A stretch of 64,000 nt of DNA from Streptantibioticus cattleyicolor NRRL 8057 = DSM 46488 (GCF_000240165.1 NC_017586.1:4030001-4094000), one strand, 5' to 3'; shown: positions 52,066 through 60,869, numbered from the stretch's first letter. Notes: generated by a model from the sequence alone, not told the origin. Program-made: numbers and translations.

Positions 52066-52875
52066 GTGAACACGCATATCTCCGGAGACCCCTACGCCGC
52101 CGCCGACGCCGCCGCCGCCCGCCTGCGCGAGCTGACCGGCGTCGAGGCCCACGACGTCGCCCTCGTCATGGGTTCCGGCTGGGTCCCCGCCGCCGACGCG
52201 CTCGGTACGCCCGAGCACGAATTCCCCGTCACCGAGCTCCCCGGCTTCCCGCCGCCCGCCGTCGCCGGTCACGCCGGCACCATCCGTTCCGTGCGGATCG
52301 GCGAGAAGCGTGCCCTGATCTTCCTCGGGCGCACCCACCTGTACGAGGGCCGCGGCGTGGCCAGCGTCGTGCACGGCGTGCGCACCGCGGTCGCCGGCGG
52401 CTGCAAGACCGTCGTCCTGACCAACGGCTGCGGCGGCCTGCGCCCCGACTACCGTCCCGGCCAGCCCGTCCTGATCAGCGACCACATCAACATGACGGCC
52501 ACCTCGCCGATCGTGGGCGCCAACTTCGTCGACCTCACCGACCTGTACTCGCCGCGGCTGCGGGCGCTGTGCAAGGAGGTCGACGAGACCCTCGCCGAGG
52601 GCGTCTACGTCCAGCTCCCCGGCCCGCACTACGAGACCCCGGCCGAGATCGGCATGGTCCGGGCGATCGGCGGGGACCTGGTGGGCATGTCCACCACGCT
52701 GGAGGCGATCGCCGCCCGTGAGGCCGGTGCCGAGGTCCTGGGGATCTCGCTGGTCACCAACCTCGCCGCGGGCATGACCGGCGAGCCGCTCAACCACCAG
52801 GAAGTGCTGGAGGCCGGCCGCGACTCCGCCACCCGGATGGGCAGCCTGCTCGCCCAGGTGCTCGGCCGTATCTGA
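52066..52875 (+). CDS. Purine-nucleoside phosphorylase
   Basis: The 269-residue enzyme is of the trimeric (mammalian-like, inosine/guanosine) class. Motifs: [16 protein letters not shown] with the phosphate loop, [92 protein letters not shown]. It converts inosine and guanosine forms to base plus (deoxy)ribose-1-phosphate. It acts after adenosine deaminase and before the mutase gene that follows 33 bp later. GTG start. Confidence 0.95.
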   Translation: MNTHISGDPYAAADAAAARLRELTGVEAHDVALVMGSGWVPAADALGTPEHEFPVTELPGFPPPAVAGHAGTIRSVRIGEKRALIFLGRTHLYEGRGVASVVHGVRTAVAGGCKTVVLTNGCGGLRPDYRPGQPVLISDHINMTATSPIVGANFVDLTDLYSPRLRALCKEVDETLAEGVYVQLPGPHYETPAEIGMVRAIGGDLVGMSTTLEAIAAREAGAEVLGISLVTNLAAGMTGEPLNHQEVLEAGRDSATRMGSLLAQVLGRI

Positions 52876-52908
52876 CCGATCCGCTAGGAGAGTCCAGGAG
52901 AGTCGCTG

Positions 52909-54600
52909 ATGGGAAACGACACGCTCGCACAGGCCCGCGCCTGGCTGACCGAGGACCCGGACCCGCAGACCCGGGCGGAGCTGGCCGCGTTGGTCGACGG
53001 CGCGGCGGCCGGTTCGCCGGAGGACCGGGCGGAGATCGCCCAGCGGTTCTCCGGCACCCTCCAGTTCGGCACCGCGGGGCTCCGCGGTGAGCTGGGCGCC
53101 GGGCCCATGCGGATGAACCGGGCCGTGGTGATCCGCGCCGCGGCCGGGCTCGCCGCCTACCTCGAGGACGTGTACCTCAAGGACGCGTCCCGGTCCGACG
53201 GCCTGGTGGTGATCGGCTACGACGCCCGCCACAAGTCGTACGACTTCGCCCGCGACACCGCCGCCGTGATGGTCGGCGCCGGGCTGCGCGCCGCGCTGCT
53301 GCCGCGTCCGCTGCCCACCCCCGTCCTCGCCTTCGCCATCCGGCACCTGGGCGCGGCGGCCGGCGTGATGGTGACCGCCAGCCACAACCCGCCCCGGGAC
53401 AACGGCTACAAGGTCTACCTGGGCGACGGCTCGCAGATCGTGCCGCCCGCCGACTCCGGCATCGCCGAGCGCATCGCGGCGGTCGGCGCGCTGGCCGGCG
53501 TACCGCTGGCCGAGGACGGCTGGCAGGTGCTGGACGACTCCGTGCTCGACGCCTACCTGGACCGCGCCGCCCGCGTGGTCACCCCGGACGGCGCCCGGGA
53601 CGTCTCCGTGGTCTACACCCCGCTGCACGGCGTGGGCCGCGAGGCGCTGACCGCCGCGTTCGCCCGGGCCGGCTTCCCGGCCCCCGAGGTCGTCCCCGAA
53701 CAGGCCGACCCCGACCCGGACTTCCCGACCGTGGCCTTCCCCAACCCGGAGGAGCCCGGGGCGATGGACCTGGCGTTCGCCCACGCCCGGCGCACCGGTC
53801 CGGACATCGTGATCGCCAACGACCCGGACGCCGACCGCTGTGCGGTGGCCGTCCCCGACCCGTCGGCGCGGTCCGGCTGGCGGATGCTGCGCGGCGACGA
53901 GGTCGGCGCGCTGCTGGCCACCTTCGTGGTCAGCCACCACAAGGCGGGCGTGCTCGCCGCCTCCATCGTCTCCTCCTCGCTGCTGTCGAAGATCGCCGAG
54001 GCGGCCGGGCTGCCCTACGAGGACACCCTGACCGGCTTCAAGTGGATCGCCCGCGTACCGGGCCTGCGCTACGGCTACGAGGAGGCCCTGGGCTACTGCG
54101 TGGACCCGGAGGGCGTACGGGACAAGGACGGCGTCACGGCGGCGCTGGCGGTGGCCGAACTGGCGGCCACCCTCAAGCACAAGGGCCGGACCCTCACCGA
54201 CCTGCTGGACGACATCGCCGTGGAGCACGGGCTGCACGCGACCGACCAGCTCTCGGTCCGGGTCGCCGACCTCACCCTGATCGCGGACGCCATGGCCCGG
54301 CTGCGGCAGCGGCCCCCGGCCACGCTGGCGGGGCTCACCGTCACCTCGGCGGAGGACCTGAGCGAGGGCAGCGACCGGCTGCCGCCCACCGACGGCCTGC
54401 GCTACCACCTCGCGGGCGACGACCGGGTCTCCGGCGCCCGGGTCATCGTCCGGCCCAGCGGCACCGAGCCCAAGCTCAAGTGCTACCTGGAGGTCGTGGT
54501 GCCGGTCACCGGCCAGGACGGGCTGCCGGCCGCCCGGACGCTGGCCGCCGGGGTGCTCGCCGAGGTCAAGAAGGACCTGGCCGCCGCCGCGGGCATCTGA
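52909..54600 (+). CDS. Phospho-sugar mutase, probably phosphopentomutase
   Basis: The 563-residue enzyme is an alpha-D-phosphohexomutase superfamily member. It has the phosphoserine loop VMVTASHNPPRDNGYKVY, the metal loop NDPDADRCAVAV, the sugar loop YEEALGYCVD and the phosphate loop RPSGTEPKLKCYLEVV. Its place directly after purine nucleoside phosphorylase, opposite deoC, indicates conversion of (deoxy)ribose-1-phosphate to the 5-phosphate, linking phosphorylase to DeoC. No DeoB-type phosphopentomutase is present in the window. A role as phosphoglucomutase/phosphomannomutase cannot be excluded. Confidence 0.85.
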   Translation: MGNDTLAQARAWLTEDPDPQTRAELAALVDGAAAGSPEDRAEIAQRFSGTLQFGTAGLRGELGAGPMRMNRAVVIRAAAGLAAYLEDVYLKDASRSDGLVVIGYDARHKSYDFARDTAAVMVGAGLRAALLPRPLPTPVLAFAIRHLGAAAGVMVTASHNPPRDNGYKVYLGDGSQIVPPADSGIAERIAAVGALAGVPLAEDGWQVLDDSVLDAYLDRAARVVTPDGARDVSVVYTPLHGVGREALTAAFARAGFPAPEVVPEQADPDPDFPTVAFPNPEEPGAMDLAFAHARRTGPDIVIANDPDADRCAVAVPDPSARSGWRMLRGDEVGALLATFVVSHHKAGVLAASIVSSSLLSKIAEAAGLPYEDTLTGFKWIARVPGLRYGYEEALGYCVDPEGVRDKDGVTAALAVAELAATLKHKGRTLTDLLDDIAVEHGLHATDQLSVRVADLTLIADAMARLRQRPPATLAGLTVTSAEDLSEGSDRLPPTDGLRYHLAGDDRVSGARVIVRPSGTEPKLKCYLEVVVPVTGQDGLPAARTLAAGVLAEVKKDLAAAAGI

Positions 54601-54610
54601 CCGTGACGCG

Positions 54611-54654
54611 GAACGGCGGTGGGCCGGGGGTTCGCCCCCGGCCCACCGCCGTTC
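54611..54654. terminator. Strong bidirectional terminator with TTCG loop
   Basis: A perfect 20-bp stem (54611-54630 with 54635-54654) closed by a TTCG tetraloop, between the convergent mutase and PH-domain genes. Confidence 0.92.
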
Positions 54655-54675
54655 TCCGTGGTCGCGGCGGTACGC

Positions 54676-55299
54676 TCAGCCGGTCGCCAGCAGCACGGCC
54701 AGCGCGATCGCGCCGGCCACCGCCGGGGCGATGATCTCGTACGCCCACCGCACCCGCACCGGCCCCTGGGCCGCCTCCTCCGGGCCGTGGCGCTCGGCCA
54801 GCTCCCGCAAGGTGACGATCGCCTGGTCGGACGGGGCCCGTACGACGCCGTCGGCCAGGCCGCCGTGGACGTGACCGGGCACCCCCGCCGTACCCCGGCC
54901 GGTGCGGCGCAACGCGCGCTTGCGGGCCCGCAACGAGACCGGGACCGACCACAACTGGTACGTACGGCCGCCCGCGACCACCTCGCTGGAGTACCGCGCC
55001 CGGACCGACTCGACCGCCGACCACGGGATCGTGATCGTCCGGAACGGGTTGCGCACCAGCATCCGGGTGGCCCCGGCCAGCACCACCGGGCGGACGGTGA
55101 AGGCGATCACCAGCGGCGCCCCCAGCAGCAGCCCGGCCAGGGCGAGCCACGGGGTGCGCCCGGTGCCGCGGATCAGCGCGTCGACCACCATCCACACCCC
55201 GATGGCCAGCAGCAGCACCCCGCCGGTCACCCCGAGCGGTGACCGGTACCGGCGGTCCGCGTAGGCGGGCCGGGGGGCCGAGGGCGCAGGGTTCGTCAT
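54676..55299 (-). CDS. PH domain-containing membrane protein
   Basis: The 207-residue protein has two N-terminal membrane helices (about 22-66). A bacterial PH-like domain follows (LVRNPFRTITIPWSAVESVRARYSSEVVAGGRTYQLWSVPVSLRARKRA), and a final membrane helix near the C-terminus (AYEIIAPAVAGAIALAVLLA). Such proteins are widespread in actinobacteria with no settled function. It stands alone between two terminator-bounded units. Confidence 0.85.
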   Translation of the reverse strand: MTNPAPSAPRPAYADRRYRSPLGVTGGVLLLAIGVWMVVDALIRGTGRTPWLALAGLLLGAPLVIAFTVRPVVLAGATRMLVRNPFRTITIPWSAVESVRARYSSEVVAGGRTYQLWSVPVSLRARKRALRRTGRGTAGVPGHVHGGLADGVVRAPSDQAIVTLRELAERHGPEEAAQGPVRVRWAYEIIAPAVAGAIALAVLLATG

Positions 55300-55332
55300 G
55301 CGGACGATTGTGCCCGACGGTCCCCGGGGGAC

Positions 55333-56397
55333 CTACTCGGGTCCGCCGTCGGCCGGCGCCGGGGCGTTGGCGGAGGCCGGCGCCAGGTCGGTGGCGTCGA
55401 GCGCGGGACGCAGCGCCCGGGCCAGCTCGTTGCCGTCCCCGACGGCCCAGAAGTGCAGGAAGAACATCCTGGGCTGCTCGTCCAGCATGTGGTTGTGGAG
55501 TTCGACCAGCCGGATGCCGTGCTTGCGCAGCGCGCGGACGACCGGCTGCACCTCGTCGGCGCGGAGGACGAAGTCGCCGTTGATGGCGGCCTGCTTCTTG
55601 CCGATCGCCTGGAACTTGATGGCGGTGTTGACCCCGATCGGCCCGGGCAGGACGTGGCCGTGGCTGAGGATCCGGTCGCGCCGGGAGAGGAAGAACTTGT
55701 AGATCCGCCCCTCGGCGACCCCCTTGCGCCCCAGCTCCCTGTCGATCGTCGTGGTGTCGAGGTCGATGGGCCTGGTCTCCGCGGGGGGCGGTACGGCGAT
55801 GGGGTTGCCGCTGACCTCCAGCACCGTCTTGAGCTTGCGGGCCAGGGTGACCGGGTCGCCCATCGCGTGGAAGTGCGTCCACCAGATGGCGGGCTGCTCG
55901 TCCGGCAGGTGCTTGTGGAGCGCGGTCTGGTCGATCCCGGCGGCCTGGAGGGCGTCGCTGGCCTTGTCGACCTCGTCCCCGGTGAGGACCAGGTCGCCCA
56001 TGAGCATGGTGCCGTCGCAGTACCGGACGAACGCGGCGCTGCCGGCCAGCGCCAGCGAGGACAGGACGGTGACCCCGTGGCTGGTCACCTTCAGATCGCG
56101 GCGCGGCAGCGAGACGCCGAAGGCGACGTCCTCCCGGGTGGTGCCGGTACGGCCGAGCGCCTCGGCGACGCCCTTCCAGTCGGCGTCCTTGGTGCGTTCG
56201 GGGTACTGGACGTGGGGGCAGTGCGCCCGATGACGGTGCGCTCCGCGCGGGGCGGGCGGGCCGGGGTGTCCGTCACCGGCGCTGGTACCGGTGCCCGCGC
56301 CTTGGGCGGCGCAGGCGGTCAGGGTCACGGCGCAGGTGGTGAGTGCGACGGAGGCACGCAGCCGGTGGCCGTTGCGTCCGGAGCGGATGGCAGGCAT
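55333..56397 (-). CDS. LppY/LpqO family lipoprotein (DUF1259)
   Basis: The 354-residue lipoprotein has a signal peptide with the lipobox VTLTAC and two DUF1259 repeats. Repeat 1 contains DVAFGVSLPRRDLKVTSHG, GDLVLTGDEVDKASDALQAAGIDQTALHKHLPDEQPAIWWTHFHAMGDP; repeat 2 contains IYKFFLSRRDRILSHG, INGDFVLRADEVQPVVRALRKHGIRLVELHNHMLDEQPRMFFLHFWAVGD. This is the Mycobacterium LppY/LpqO family of unknown function. ATG 56397 places the signal peptide at the N-terminus. Upstream lies repeat element copy C. Confidence 0.87.
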   Translation of the reverse strand: MPAIRSGRNGHRLRASVALTTCAVTLTACAAQGAGTGTSAGDGHPGPPAPRGAHRHRAHCPHVQYPERTKDADWKGVAEALGRTGTTREDVAFGVSLPRRDLKVTSHGVTVLSSLALAGSAAFVRYCDGTMLMGDLVLTGDEVDKASDALQAAGIDQTALHKHLPDEQPAIWWTHFHAMGDPVTLARKLKTVLEVSGNPIAVPPPAETRPIDLDTTTIDRELGRKGVAEGRIYKFFLSRRDRILSHGHVLPGPIGVNTAIKFQAIGKKQAAINGDFVLRADEVQPVVRALRKHGIRLVELHNHMLDEQPRMFFLHFWAVGDGNELARALRPALDATDLAPASANAPAPADGGPE

Positions 56398-56509
56398 GTC
56401 AACCCTCGGTGTCCAGGTAAGCGCCGGTGTCGTTTGCGCCCACGTCACGTCGTACGGGTTTCGCCATTCCCGTTCCGCCGACGAGTTCCCGGCCCGGACC
56501 CCCCTTCCA

Positions 56510-57105
56510 CCCCGTTGGCCTCAGCCATTACGTCCTCGGGGTTCGCCCGTTCCCCTTTCGTCGTGGCTGGCGTCACGGATGTTTCCCCCCGCCCACCCGT
56601 GGCTGTGTTCGCATAGCGCGGGGCGCGCACTGTCTGCCTTGGGTCCGGGGGCCCTCCGGGGTGACTCCTCGCTCCGCGTATCCGCCACGGTTGCGCTCCG
56701 GCTGCTGGGTCGCTGCGGGGACACCCCTGCACGCCCCCGTTCCGCATCGTTCCGCGCTGCGGCACGGAGGGGGTGAGAAAAAGACCGGGGTCACCCCAAC
56801 CTCCTCCTTACCCCTCCCTCCGCGAAGAGAGGCACCCGCCAACCGGACAGAAGGGGGTGTGCCGGGGGTGTCCCCGCAGCGACCCAATAGCCGGAGCGCG
56901 ACCTTGGGGGATACCTGGAGCGAGGAGTCACCCCCGGCGCGCCCCCGATCCCGTACCGGCAGTAGGCGAACCCACCCGGTGCCGAACCAAACCAAAAACC
57001 CACCCCAACCACCCACCGGGCAGGGGCGAACGGGGGCCACCCCGGAAACCTGAAACGGGCGAACCGGGCCACGGAGTAATGGCTGACCGCCAGCGCGAGC
57101 GAACC
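56510..57105 (-). repeat. TIR-flanked palindromic repeat element, copy C (inverted relative to A)
   Basis: About 590 bp filling the gap between the LppY-like and cyclotransferase genes. Positions x here correspond to 84353 minus x in copy A. From 56573 to 57072 all reading frames match copy A, so the DNA is essentially identical over at least 500 bp without indels. The terminus at 57077-57105 carries a perfect TIR; the other end near 56510-56530 is degenerate (CTCAGCCATTA kept). Confidence 0.85.
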
Positions 57106-57114
57106 CGTGGCGGC

Positions 57115-57552
57115 CTAACAGGGGCGCTTCCGCAGCGCCATCACATAGTCGTGCGGCGCCCCCGCCGACTCCGCCGCGTCGGCGATCTCACCGAGGTAGC
57201 GCGCCGACGGCAGTCCGCCTTCGTAGTCGTTGAGCACGAAGGCCCACGCCGTCACCTCCCCGTCCAGCGTGTGCACCCGCACCATCGTGCGGCGGTAGAC
57301 ACCCAGCGGGACGCCTTCCCAGCGGTCGAGGGAGGCCTCGTCGCGCGGGGCGATGTCGTAGAGGCCCACGAAGACCTGGTGCAGCGGGTCCTCGACGAGC
57401 GTCGCCAGCGCGCCTTCCCAGCCCATCTGCTCCCCGCCGAAGGTCAGCCGCCAGCCGTCCAGCCAGCCGGTGCCGCGCAGCGGGGAGTGCGGGGCGCGGC
57501 GGCTCATCAGCCGGGCGTCGAGGTTTCCTGCGTACGCGGCGTAGAGCGACAT
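57115..57552 (-). CDS. Gamma-glutamylcyclotransferase-like protein
   Basis: The 145-residue protein has the GGCT-like fold: MSLYAAYAGNLDARLMSRRAPHSPLRGTGWLDGWRLTFGG (a YxGNL-type substrate loop) and LDRWEGVPLGVYRRTMVRV with the catalytic-type acidic residue region. Family members cleave gamma-glutamyl amino acids to 5-oxoproline. ATG 57552 begins the first strand directly. The stop lies 10 bp from the terminus of repeat copy C. Confidence 0.87.
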   Translation of the reverse strand: MSLYAAYAGNLDARLMSRRAPHSPLRGTGWLDGWRLTFGGEQMGWEGALATLVEDPLHQVFVGLYDIAPRDEASLDRWEGVPLGVYRRTMVRVHTLDGEVTAWAFVLNDYEGGLPSARYLGEIADAAESAGAPHDYVMALRKRPC

Positions 57553-57644
57553 GCCCGACAGCGTACGGGAGCCGGGTGTGCGGCCCGGGGCGGGGCGGCG
57601 GCCCCGGTCGCCCGCTGTACGGGTCGTACGGGACAATGGAGCAC

Positions 57645-59084
57645 GTGACTCGGATCGTGATCATCGGTGGCGGACCCGGCGGATACGAGGCGGCGCTGGT
57701 CGCGGCCCAGCTCGGCGGGGAGGTGACCGTCGTGGATTGCGACGGTCTGGGCGGAGCGTCCGTGCTGACGGACTGCGTGCCGTCGAAGACGTTGATCGCC
57801 ACGGCCGAGGTGATGACGACGTTCGACTCCTCCTACGAGGAGCTGGGCATCACCGTGGCCCACGAGAACCCCTCGGCGGACGAGCGCCACCGGGTGCACG
57901 GCGTGGACCTGGGCAAGGTCAACCGCCGGGTGAAGCGGCTGGCGCTGGCCCAGTCGCACGACATCACCGCGTCGGTCACCCGGGCCGGGGCGCGGGTGCT
58001 GCGCGGGCGCGGCCGGGTCGAGCCGACGCAGGCGCCGGACGGTTCCCGGGCGGTGACCGTCACCATGGCCGACGGCACCACCGACACCCTCACCGCCGAC
58101 GCCGTGCTGATAGCCACCGGCGCCCACCCCCGGGAGATCCCGGACGCGCTGCCGGACGGCGAGCGGATCCTCAACTGGACGCAGGTGTACGACCTGGAGG
58201 AGCTGCCCGAGGAGCTGATCGTGGTGGGCTCCGGCGTCACCGGCGCGGAGTTCGCCGGGGCGTACCAGGCGCTGGGTTCCAAGGTCACGCTGGTCTCCTC
58301 GCGCGACCGGGTGCTGCCGGGGGAGGACCCGGACGCCGCCGCGGTGCTGGAGGACGTCTTCCGGCGCCGGGGCATGAACGTGATGGCGCGGTCCCGGGCC
58401 GCCGCGGCCAAGCGGATCGGCGACCGGGTGGAGGTCACGCTGGCCGACGGCCGGGTGATCAGCGGTACCCACTGCCTGATGGCGGTCGGCTCGATCCCCA
58501 ACACCGCCGGGATCGGCCTGGAGGAGGCCGGGGTGCGGCTGAAGGAGTCCGGGCACATCTGGACCGACCGGGTTTCGCGGACCACGGCGCCGGGCATCTA
58601 CGCGGCCGGGGACTGCACCGGGGTGCTGGCGCTGGCCTCGGTGGCGGCGATGCAGGGCCGGATCGCGATGTACCACTTCCTGGGCGACGCGGTGGCGCCG
58701 CTGGACCTGAAGACCGTCTCGGCCAACGTGTTCACCGACCCGGAGATCGCCACCGTCGGCTACTCGCAGGCCGACGTGGACAACGGCACCATCGACGCGC
58801 GGATGGTGAAGCTGCCGCTGCTGCGCAACCCGCGGGCGAAGATGCAGGGCATCCGGGACGGCTTCGTGAAGCTCTTCTGCCGCCCGGGCACCGGGATCGT
58901 GGTGGGCGGCGTGGTGGTGGCGCCGCGGGCCAGCGAGCTGATCCACCCGATCTCGATCGCGGTGGACAACAACCTGACCGTGGAACAGATCGCCAACGCG
59001 TTCACCGTCTATCCGTCCCTGTCGGGTTCGGTCGCCGAGGTGGCCCGGCAGCTGCACAACCGGAAGACGGCGCAGGGGCGCTGA
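57645..59084 (+). CDS. NAD(P)H-quinone dehydrogenase (LpdA-like flavoprotein disulfide reductase family)
   Basis: The 479-residue flavoprotein has the FAD motif RIVIIGGGPGGYEAALVAAQLG, the NAD motif LIVVGSGVTGAEFAGAYQALGSKVTLVSSRDRVLPG, IYAAGDCTG and a C-terminal dimer domain. In place of the redox disulfide CxxxxC it reads GGASVLTDCVPSK, so the first Cys is missing. This matches the Mycobacterium LpdA (Rv3303c) type, which reduces quinones rather than lipoamide. GTG 57645 follows GGAG; ATG 57636 is an alternative. Confidence 0.88.
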   Translation: MTRIVIIGGGPGGYEAALVAAQLGGEVTVVDCDGLGGASVLTDCVPSKTLIATAEVMTTFDSSYEELGITVAHENPSADERHRVHGVDLGKVNRRVKRLALAQSHDITASVTRAGARVLRGRGRVEPTQAPDGSRAVTVTMADGTTDTLTADAVLIATGAHPREIPDALPDGERILNWTQVYDLEELPEELIVVGSGVTGAEFAGAYQALGSKVTLVSSRDRVLPGEDPDAAAVLEDVFRRRGMNVMARSRAAAAKRIGDRVEVTLADGRVISGTHCLMAVGSIPNTAGIGLEEAGVRLKESGHIWTDRVSRTTAPGIYAAGDCTGVLALASVAAMQGRIAMYHFLGDAVAPLDLKTVSANVFTDPEIATVGYSQADVDNGTIDARMVKLPLLRNPRAKMQGIRDGFVKLFCRPGTGIVVGGVVVAPRASELIHPISIAVDNNLTVEQIANAFTVYPSLSGSVAEVARQLHNRKTAQGR

Positions 59085-59208
59085 GGGATGCGCCCGGGCG
59101 CGGTGCGGCGCGCCCCTCATAGCACTCTTTGCCACTGTGCGTGAACAACTTCCGTTTATTGGTGCAAACTGCTGAAACAAGACGGTCGTTGGCGTTACTG
59201 TCAGTTTC

Positions 59209-60150
59209 GTGTTCGCAGCAGAACGTCGTCAGTTGATCCTCGAAATGGTGCGGGCGAACGGGGCGGTCTCGCTCCGGGAGCTCGCCCGTGTCGTCCAGAC
59301 CTCCGAAGTGACCGTGCGGCGGGACGTGCGGGCGCTGGAGGCCGAGGGGCTGCTCGACCGCCGGCACGGCGGTGCGGTGCTGCCCGGCGGCTTCACCCGC
59401 GAGTCCGGCTTCCCGCAGAAGGCCCACCTCGCCACCGCGGAGAAGACGGCCATCGCCGATCTGGCCGCCGGGCTCGTCGAGGAGGGGCAGGCCATCGTGG
59501 TCGGCGCCGGGACGACCACGCAGGAGCTGGCCCGCCGGCTCGCCCGGGTGCCGGGGCTCACCGTGGTCACCAACTCGCTGCTGGTGGCGCAGGCGCTGGC
59601 GCACGCCAACCGGGTCGAAGTGGTGATGACCGGGGGCACGCTGCGCGGTTCCAACTACGCGCTGGTGGGCAGCGGGGCCGAGCAGTCGTTGCAGGGTCTG
59701 CGGGTCTCGCGGGCGTTCCTGTCCGGCAGCGGGCTCACCGCCGAGCGCGGGCTGTCCACCTCCAACATGCTCTCCGCCAGCGTGGACCGGGCGCTGGTGC
59801 AGGCCGCCGCCGAGGTGGTGGTCCTCGCCGACCACACCAAGCTGGGCATCGACACCATGTTCCAGACGGTCCCGGCGGACGTGATCACCCATCTGGTCAC
59901 CGACGAGCCGCCGTTGGGCGACGACCGGGCCGCCGCCGAACTCCAGGCGCTGGCCGACTGCGGGGTACGGGTGACCACGGCGCCGGTGCCGGGTTCCGAC
60001 GGCGCCGAGAGCGGCGGCGGACGCCCGCGCCGGGACGTCCCCGTACCCGGGCCGCGGCGCCACCACCCGCCGGCGCCCGCGCTGCGCGGTACCGTCCCCG
60101 GCGACCACCAGCCGGGCCGGGTCACCGACCTGGCGCCGCGCCGTCGTTAG
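59209..60150 (+). CDS. DeoR/GlpR-family transcriptional regulator
   Basis: The 313-residue protein has the DeoR winged helix (AAERRQLILEMVRANGAVSLRELARVVQTSEVTVRRDVRALEAEGLLDRRHGGAVL) and the sugar-phosphate-sensing domain (IVVGAGTTTQELARRL, VTNSLLVAQALA, MTGGTLRGSNYALVGSGAEQSL, ADHTKLGIDTMFQ). A Pro/Arg-rich tail follows from about residue 262. DeoR-family proteins respond to phosphorylated sugars, so it is a local candidate for sensing (deoxy)ribose phosphate, though no link to the nucleoside operators is shown. GTG start; the stop overlaps the convergent TetR gene by 4 bp. Confidence 0.9.
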   Translation: MFAAERRQLILEMVRANGAVSLRELARVVQTSEVTVRRDVRALEAEGLLDRRHGGAVLPGGFTRESGFPQKAHLATAEKTAIADLAAGLVEEGQAIVVGAGTTTQELARRLARVPGLTVVTNSLLVAQALAHANRVEVVMTGGTLRGSNYALVGSGAEQSLQGLRVSRAFLSGSGLTAERGLSTSNMLSASVDRALVQAAAEVVVLADHTKLGIDTMFQTVPADVITHLVTDEPPLGDDRAAAELQALADCGVRVTTAPVPGSDGAESGGGRPRRDVPVPGPRRHHPPAPALRGTVPGDHQPGRVTDLAPRRR

Positions 60151-60728
60151 GACGTCTCCCGGGCCCGCAGGCCGTCGACGGCCAGGGCCAGCAGCCGGTC
60201 GGCGAGTCCGGGGTCGTCCGGGTCGGCCTCGGCGGCCAGGCCGATGGCGTGGCAGAGCCGGAGCAGGTCGGGGATGTCCGCGTCCGGGCGGACCCCGCCG
60301 ACGTCCCGGGCGCGTTCCAGTAGGGTGCCGCCGGCCTGCCGCAGCGGGGCCTGGCAGGAGTCCAGGCCGGCCGCGCCGGTGGCCATCAGGGCCTTGCCGA
60401 GCCCGCGGTAGGCCGTCGAGTGGGTGATGACGGCGCGCAGCCAGACGGCGAGGGCGTCGACGGGGTCGGGGCGGCCGGCGAGTTCACCGGCGAGGGAGAC
60501 CAGGGCGTCCACCTCGCCGGTGAAGACCGCCGCCATCAGCGCGGTGCGGTCGGGGAAGTGGCGGTAGAGGGTGCCGATGCCGACCCCGGCGCGGCGGGCG
60601 ATCTCCTCCAGGGGCGCGTCGCTGCCCTGGGCCAGGAAGGCGGCCTTGGCCTCGGTGAGGAGTCGCTGGTAGTTGCGTCGCGCGTCCGCGCGCATGGTGC
60701 GCGGTGCGGTTCCGCTCCTGGTCGCCAT
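60147..60728 (-). CDS. TetR-family transcriptional regulator
   Basis: The 193-residue protein has the TetR helix-turn-helix ARRNYQRLLTEAKAAFLAQGSDAPLEEIARRAGVGIGTLYRHFPDRTALMAAVF. The ligand domain (AVWLRAVITHSTAYRGLGKALMATG) resembles the common actinobacterial SCO1712-like group. The target is unknown; no divergent partner lies beside it. ATG 60728 is used; ATG 60695 is an in-frame alternative just before the helix-turn-helix. Confidence 0.9.
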   Translation of the reverse strand: MATRSGTAPRTMRADARRNYQRLLTEAKAAFLAQGSDAPLEEIARRAGVGIGTLYRHFPDRTALMAAVFTGEVDALVSLAGELAGRPDPVDALAVWLRAVITHSTAYRGLGKALMATGAAGLDSCQAPLRQAGGTLLERARDVGGVRPDADIPDLLRLCHAIGLAAEADPDDPGLADRLLALAVDGLRARETS

Positions 60729-60822
60729 CGTGGGCCCTTCCTCGTGCGGCGATGCGTTCCGGCCTCCCCCCGGTTCCCCGTCAAGAATCGCACCGCCCGC
60801 GGCCGGTCGTCCCGCGACGCGA

Positions 60823-60850
60823 ACGGGCCCGGCCGAACGGCCGGGCCCGT
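60823..60850 (-). terminator. Terminator of the acyl-CoA carboxylase alpha gene
   Basis: ACGGGCCCGGCC (60823-60834) and GGCCGGGCCCGT (60839-60850) form a perfect 12-bp stem with a GAAC loop, 20 bp beyond the carboxylase stop. Confidence 0.88.
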
Positions 60851-60869
60851 CGTGGCGGATGAGGCCGCG

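Noticed and set aside
55800-56396. Possible frameshifted or duplicated gene because two similar blocks occur in the LppY-like lipoprotein
   Set aside because: The two blocks are the normal tandem DUF1259 repeats of one protein and stay in a single frame.
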